Source of the DNA: H111-94 sp034436045
Lineage (GTDB): Bacteria; Chloroflexota; Ktedonobacteria; Ktedonobacterales; Ktedonobacteraceae
NCBI GenBank assembly: GCA_034436045.1
Contig: DAOTVZ010000268.1
Location: 1 to 18,027, forward strand
Length of the DNA: 18,027 nucleotides
Direction: 5' to 3'
Positions 14,769-18,027 of this stretch are shown piece after piece (positions within the stretch are counted from its first letter, which is position 1; each line of letters opens with the position of its first letter). The translations under genes and the position numbers were made by a program. Under the pieces are notes generated by a model. That model searched no databases. It was not told where the DNA came from and saw nothing but the letters and a program-made list of their open reading frames with translations.

Positions 14769-14957
14769 ATGAGGGAGCCAGCAGTGAATTGGATGACTGT
14801 AACGTTGCGAGCGGCAGGCTGGACGCTGCCAGAGATCGAACGGCTACGCCGCTATCTCCAAACCCATCAACCCAACCAGCTTGACCGGGCCGAGATGGAT
14901 ACGCGCCGCCTGGAGTTTGCGCGCTGGCTGGTGCGTACCGGACGGATTACAGGGTAG
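14769..14957 (+). CDS. Small basic helical protein, 62 residues, unknown function
   Basis: A short protein rich in Arg and Leu, predicted mostly helical: WMTVTLRAAGWTLPEIERL, then a turn at HQPNQLD, then a second helical half RRLEFARWLVRTGRI. No cysteine cluster, signal peptide or membrane segment is visible, and I do not recognise a family. AAGGAG (14756-14761) lies seven bases before ATG 14769, so I prefer this over the GTG at 14766. The ribosome site, arginine-rich helices and terminator 26 bases after the stop support a real gene. It is divergent from gpmI and convergent with the tRNA gene. A nucleic-acid or protein-binding role is possible but unsupported. Confidence 0.6.
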   Translation: MREPAVNWMTVTLRAAGWTLPEIERLRRYLQTHQPNQLDRAEMDTRRLEFARWLVRTGRITG

Positions 14958-14982
14958 GCATCACTTTCCCAACAAAGGCAAC

Positions 14983-15014
14983 AAAAAAGCCAACCCATTT
15001 ATCAGGTTGGCTTT
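14983..15014. terminator. Bidirectional terminator between the small protein gene and the tRNA
   Basis: AAAGCCAACC (14986-14995) and GGTTGGCTTT (15005-15014) form a perfect 10-bp stem with a nine-base loop. On the minus strand the stem is followed by six T residues, a textbook terminator for the tRNA. On the plus strand it is followed by a T-rich run (TTTATCTCTATTTTT), so it can also stop the small protein transcript. Confidence 0.85.
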
Positions 15015-15028
15015 ATCTCTATTTTTGC

Positions 15029-15104
15029 TGGTAGTGGCGGTAGGAATCGAACCTACGACACAGGGCTTATGAGTCCCTTGCTCTACCGACTGAGCTACGC
15101 CACC
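15029..15104 (-). tRNA. tRNA with CAU anticodon, probably elongator tRNA-Met
   Basis: A full cloverleaf on the minus strand, 76 bases including an encoded CCA end (15031-15029). The acceptor GGTGGCG pairs with CGCCACT (first pair G-U). The D arm is GCTC...GAGC, the anticodon loop CTCATAA with CAT at 15071-15069, and the T arm GTAGG-TTCGATT-CCTAC. The lack of a 1:72 mismatch and of the three G-C anticodon-stem pairs argues against initiator tRNA. The base at the foot of the anticodon stem is an A-G mismatch. A CAU tRNA modified by TilS to read AUA (Ile) cannot be fully excluded by eye, but Met is more likely. Confidence 0.9.
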
Positions 15105-15132
15105 TCAGAGAACCTTCTCTCGTTCCCCTTTA

Positions 15133-15162
15133 TCTATCACATATATTATCATAGCTTGTCAA
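15133..15162 (-). promoter_or_regulatory. Promoter region of the tRNA gene
   Basis: A consensus -35 TTGACA (15162-15157, minus strand) lies 58 bases before the tRNA. The -10 is ambiguous: GATAGA at an 18-base spacing is the best fit. Initiation near 15127 would leave a leader of about 23 bases, which contains a small palindrome (15107-15120) just before the mature 5' end. Confidence 0.45.
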
Positions 15163-15428
15163 TAGTCTCTTTGGCGTGTGTGCCATTTTTTTACATTGTG
15201 TATGGCTGGCAAGGCGATGTCGCGCGCTCGTTCTGCCACCGGTTTTTTGTCTGAGTTCTCCGAAGACACAGAGTAATGCCTCTTTCTGAGCAACCACAGA
15301 TCAGACAACAAGAGCAAGGAAAGGAGTTACACCGAGGCATTACTAACGTGAACAATACCACATTTCGTCCCTTTCGTCACGCCTGTTGGACAACTCTCTT
15401 ACCCTGTAATCACTCTGCAAGCCACTTA

Positions 15429-15437
15429 TGCTATAAT
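15429..15437 (+). promoter_or_regulatory. Extended -10 promoter for the methylmalonyl-CoA mutase gene
   Basis: TGC followed by a perfect TATAAT (15432-15437). No good -35 is seen. Transcription would start near 15444, about 23 bases before the chosen ATG, which leaves room for the GGAAGGAGG ribosome site at 15451-15459. Confidence 0.6.
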
Positions 15438-15466
15438 GCCAGTGGTATATGGAAGGAGGCGCGCCG

Positions 15467-17107
15467 ATGGAACAGCAAACACACAATCAGGCAAAAACAA
15501 AAAAAGAGCAAAAAGAGCGGCAAGACCGCTTCACGACCAGTTCAGAGATTGAGATTGCGAACCTCTACACAGAAGATGACCTGCGCGACTTCGATGCAAA
15601 GACGCAGTTGGGCCGCCCCGGTGAATTCCCTTTCACCCGTGGCATTCATCCCGGCATGTACCGTTCACGCCTCTGGACAATGCGTCAGTACGCAGGCTTC
15701 GGCACAGCAGAGGAGTCGAATAAACGTTATCATTTCCTGCTGTCACAGGGAACGACCGGACTCTCGGTTGCCTTCGATCTGCCGACCCAGATGGGCTATG
15801 ATGCCGACCATCCTCTCTCAGAGGGTGAGGTGGGCAAGGTCGGTGTCTCGATCTCCAGCCTGGAAGACATGGAGATGTTGCTGAATGGCCTGCCGCTTGA
15901 TCGCATCAGCACTTCGATGACGATTAATGCCACTGCCGCGATCCTGCTCGCGCTCTATATCGCGGTAGCGAAAAAGCAGGGCGTGCCGCTGGCGAAGCTT
16001 TCAGGCACGGTGCAGAACGATGTGCTGAAAGAGTATATCGCTCGTGGTACCTATATCTATCCCCCACAGCATTCGATGCGCATTATTACCGACATTTTCC
16101 GCTACTGCGCCGAGCATATGCCGCACTGGAACACTATCAGTATTAGCGGCTATCATATCCGCGAGGCGGGTTCAACGGCGGTGCAGGAGATTGCCTTCAC
16201 GCTCGCCAACGCTATTAGCTATGTACAGGCGGCAGTTGACGCAGGTTTAAACGTAGATCGCTTCGCCGGTCAACTCTCATTCTTTTTTAACAGCCACAAT
16301 AATCTGCTAGAAGAGGTGGCAAAGTTTCGCGCTGCACGTCGCATGTGGGCAAAGATCATGCGCGACCGATTCCACGCGCAGGAGCCGCGCTCGATGATGC
16401 TGCGGTTTCACACGCAGACGGCAGGCTCGACGCTGACGGCGCAGCAGCCCGATAATAACATCGTGCGTACCGCCTATCAGGCGCTGGCTGCCGTGCTGGG
16501 TGGCACGCAGTCGCTGCATACCAATAGCAAGGACGAGGCACTGGCCTTGCCGACCGAGGAATCGGCCCGCATCGCCTTACGCACGCAGCAGATTCTCGCC
16601 TATGAGACGGGCGTAGCCGATGTGGTAGACCCGTTGGCCGGCTCGTACTACATCGAGTGGCTCACCAACGAGGTCGAGCGGCGCGCGTGGGAGTATATCG
16701 AGAAGATCGACGCGCTCGGCGGCAGCGTGCGCGCCATCGAACTGGGCTTCATGCAGCGCGAAATCGAAGAGGCGGCCTACCGCTATCAGATCGCGCTTGA
16801 GGAGGAGCGGGCCATTGTGGTAGGCGTCAATCGCTTTGTGCAGGAGGATGAGGAGAAGCCAGCACTCTTGCGTGTCGATCCTGAAATTGGGCGTGTGCAG
16901 GCCGCGAGACTGGCGGCGTTGCGGCAGCGCAGAGATAATGAACTGGTGCAGCAGCGTTTGCGGGCGCTGGAACACGCGGCGGAGGGTAGCGAGAACCTGT
17001 TGCCACTAATTATTGACGCGGTTGAGGCTTATGCTACCCTGGGCGAGATCAGCGATACGCTGCGGCGTGTCTTTGGAGAACAAAGAGAATTTCGTAGTGT
17101 GGAATAG
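15467..17107 (+). CDS. Methylmalonyl-CoA mutase, catalytic (large) subunit without B12-binding domain
   Basis: A 546-residue protein matching the barrel domain of acyl-CoA mutases, which interconvert methylmalonyl-CoA and succinyl-CoA with adenosylcobalamin. Landmarks: RLWTMRQYAGFGTAEESN (68-85), GLSVAFDLPTQMGYD (98-112), SGTVQNDVLKEY (179-190), SISGYHIREAGST (225-237) and TQSLHTNSKDEALALP. Specificity positions favour methylmalonyl-CoA: Tyr75 (RQYAGF) and Arg193 (YIARGTY) correspond to Tyr89 and Arg207 of the Propionibacterium enzyme, which are Phe and Gln in isobutyryl-CoA mutase. His230 is the expected active-site histidine. The chain ends without the B12-binding DxHxxG domain, so a separate small subunit is needed and is not in this window. 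The ATG at 15467 is preferred to one at 15449 because GGAAGGAGG lies between them. MurI follows after 14 bases. Confidence 0.93.
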   Translation: MEQQTHNQAKTKKEQKERQDRFTTSSEIEIANLYTEDDLRDFDAKTQLGRPGEFPFTRGIHPGMYRSRLWTMRQYAGFGTAEESNKRYHFLLSQGTTGLSVAFDLPTQMGYDADHPLSEGEVGKVGVSISSLEDMEMLLNGLPLDRISTSMTINATAAILLALYIAVAKKQGVPLAKLSGTVQNDVLKEYIARGTYIYPPQHSMRIITDIFRYCAEHMPHWNTISISGYHIREAGSTAVQEIAFTLANAISYVQAAVDAGLNVDRFAGQLSFFFNSHNNLLEEVAKFRAARRMWAKIMRDRFHAQEPRSMMLRFHTQTAGSTLTAQQPDNNIVRTAYQALAAVLGGTQSLHTNSKDEALALPTEESARIALRTQQILAYETGVADVVDPLAGSYYIEWLTNEVERRAWEYIEKIDALGGSVRAIELGFMQREIEEAAYRYQIALEEERAIVVGVNRFVQEDEEKPALLRVDPEIGRVQAARLAALRQRRDNELVQQRLRALEHAAEGSENLLPLIIDAVEAYATLGEISDTLRRVFGEQREFRSVE

Positions 17108-17121
17108 AAAAACGAGTATAT

Positions 17122-18024
17122 ATGTCACAAAGGAATAGCCATGATGAGGCGCAGAAATCACGTGTCTATCCGGCACGCGATGCTGAGCGCAGCGAACGGT
17201 GCTTCGATGATGAGAAGACACCTGTGCCGGTGAGCGCGCAGTCCCCCATTGGGGTCTTTGACTCCGGTGCGGGTGGGCTGACCATTCTGACAGCCCTGCG
17301 CGCGGAGTTGCCATATGAGCATTTTATCTACATCGGCGATACCAGGCATGTCCCTTATGGAATGCGCACTGAAGCTGAGATCATTGATCTGTCGATCAAC
17401 GCCTGCCGTTTTCTGCAAGAGCAGGGCGTCAAGCTGATTGTTGTGGCCTGTAACACCGCTTCTCAGGCAGCGTTAAGCACCTTACGTGCCACCTTTGCCT
17501 TGCCCTTTGTGGGTGTTGTTCCGGCAGTGAAACCGGCGGCGCGCCTCACGCGGAGCGGACGCATCGGCGTTATGGCCACCAATCAGGCGGTACGCGCGGC
17601 CTATTTGCAGCAACTCATCGACGATTATGCCAGTGGTGTCGAGGTCTTCGCCGTCGGTTGCCCGGAACTGGTCACGCTGGTGGAGCAGGGCCAACTCGAT
17701 GGGCCAGAGGTTGAAGCGACCTTGCAACAATCGCTGGCCCCTTTGTTGGCGCAGGACGTAGATGTCATTGTGCTGGGCTGTACACACTTTCCCGCACTCC
17801 ATGCCTCTATTCAGCGTGTTGCGGGCAACAAGGTGCAGATTATCGATAGCGGCAAAGCTATCGCGCGGCGTGTTCATGCTGTGCTGGAAGCTGATGGTCT
17901 GATGCGTTCCCAGAATACTCCCGGCGAGCTACAGGTCTGGTGCAGCGGCGACGCGCAAGATTTTAGTCGTGTGGCCAGCAAAGTGCTGGGCTATGCCGTG
18001 CAGGCGCAACATACAGACTTATAA
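17122..18024 (+). CDS. murI: Glutamate racemase
   Basis: A 300-residue cofactor-independent racemase that makes D-glutamate for peptidoglycan. Signatures: PIGVFDSGAGGLT (42-54, with D47 and S48), IGDTRHVPYG (71-80), VVACNTAS with catalytic Cys110, and VLGCTHFP with catalytic Cys220 and His222. The last helix region contains DSGKAIARR. The usual enzyme begins a few residues before IGVFDSG, whereas this frame has about 40 extra charged residues. The ATG at 17122 has only a weak ribosome site, and a GTG at 17230 (residue 37) is an alternative start that would give the normal length. It follows the mutase gene by 14 bases, suggesting a shared transcript without an obvious metabolic link. The stop codon lies three bases before the window end. 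Confidence 0.93.
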   Translation: MSQRNSHDEAQKSRVYPARDAERSERCFDDEKTPVPVSAQSPIGVFDSGAGGLTILTALRAELPYEHFIYIGDTRHVPYGMRTEAEIIDLSINACRFLQEQGVKLIVVACNTASQAALSTLRATFALPFVGVVPAVKPAARLTRSGRIGVMATNQAVRAAYLQQLIDDYASGVEVFAVGCPELVTLVEQGQLDGPEVEATLQQSLAPLLAQDVDVIVLGCTHFPALHASIQRVAGNKVQIIDSGKAIARRVHAVLEADGLMRSQNTPGELQVWCSGDAQDFSRVASKVLGYAVQAQHTDL

Positions 18025-18027
18025 AGG

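Larger units (their letters stand above)
15105..15466. other. Intergenic region upstream of the methylmalonyl-CoA mutase gene
   Basis: About 360 bases between the tRNA and the mutase gene. It holds the tRNA promoter, an 11-bp perfect inverted repeat (15272-15282 with 15334-15344, 51-base spacer) and the mutase promoter. No cobalamin-riboswitch B12 box is recognisable. A 202-codon frame beginning at 15276 runs far into the mutase gene in another frame and is a shadow. Confidence 0.5.

Noticed and set aside
15105..15466. Cobalamin riboswitch upstream of the mutase
   Set aside because: No B12 box or conserved core was found, and the extended -10 places transcription start only about 23 bases before the ATG.

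Overview
This window looks like chromosomal DNA of a Ktedonobacteria-type member of the Chloroflexota. No 16S gene or close taxonomic marker is present. The placement rests on inference: a GlmL-like ASKHA protein sits next to a zinc-ribbon protein with LPxWL repeats, methylmalonyl-CoA mutase is split, and the gene style (Ser/Pro/Gln-rich linkers, GTG starts, GGAGG ribosome sites) fits. The DNA is moderately GC-rich, and most genes are supported by clear Shine-Dalgarno sequences.

Layout. Positions 1-127 hold the edge of a broken GAF-domain gene (minus). Positions 324-1769 carry two minus-strand membrane proteins, a 4-helix protein of unknown role and a DUF92/TMEM19-family protein. Positions 2102-6830 carry a plus-strand three-gene cluster: zinc-ribbon protein with six or seven LPxW motifs, GlmL-like actin-fold ATPase, and a KOW-motif protein. 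A REP-like palindrome cluster lies inside it, and a hairpin built from two DnaA-box-like sequences closes it. Positions 7085-7771 encode a lipoprotein with a concanavalin-like C-terminal domain. It converges on, and overlaps by 17 bp, a minus-strand two-component system (response regulator then sensor kinase, 9926-7755).

Positions 9927-10408 are a complex intergenic block with a 17-bp hairpin, a 36-codon acidic peptide gene missed by a 60-residue ORF cutoff, and a phased direct-repeat array. Positions 10409-12737 hold a GNAT acetyltransferase and a half-size ABC exporter (minus, coupled). Positions 12976-14559 encode cofactor-independent phosphoglycerate mutase (minus), divergent from a 62-aa basic protein. 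A bidirectional terminator separates that protein from a tRNA with a CAU anticodon (minus, CCA encoded). Positions 15467-18024 hold the catalytic subunit of methylmalonyl-CoA mutase followed closely by glutamate racemase.

How the genes work together. Glycolysis (GpmI), propionate/methylmalonate metabolism (MCM) and peptidoglycan precursor supply (MurI) are housekeeping. The GlmL module is the most likely under-described system. GlmL-family proteins are associated with B12-dependent carbon-skeleton mutases, yet here the ATPase is tied to a scaffold-like repeat protein and a KOW protein instead of a mutase. The second area worth attention is the peptide, ABC exporter and two-component system neighbourhood.
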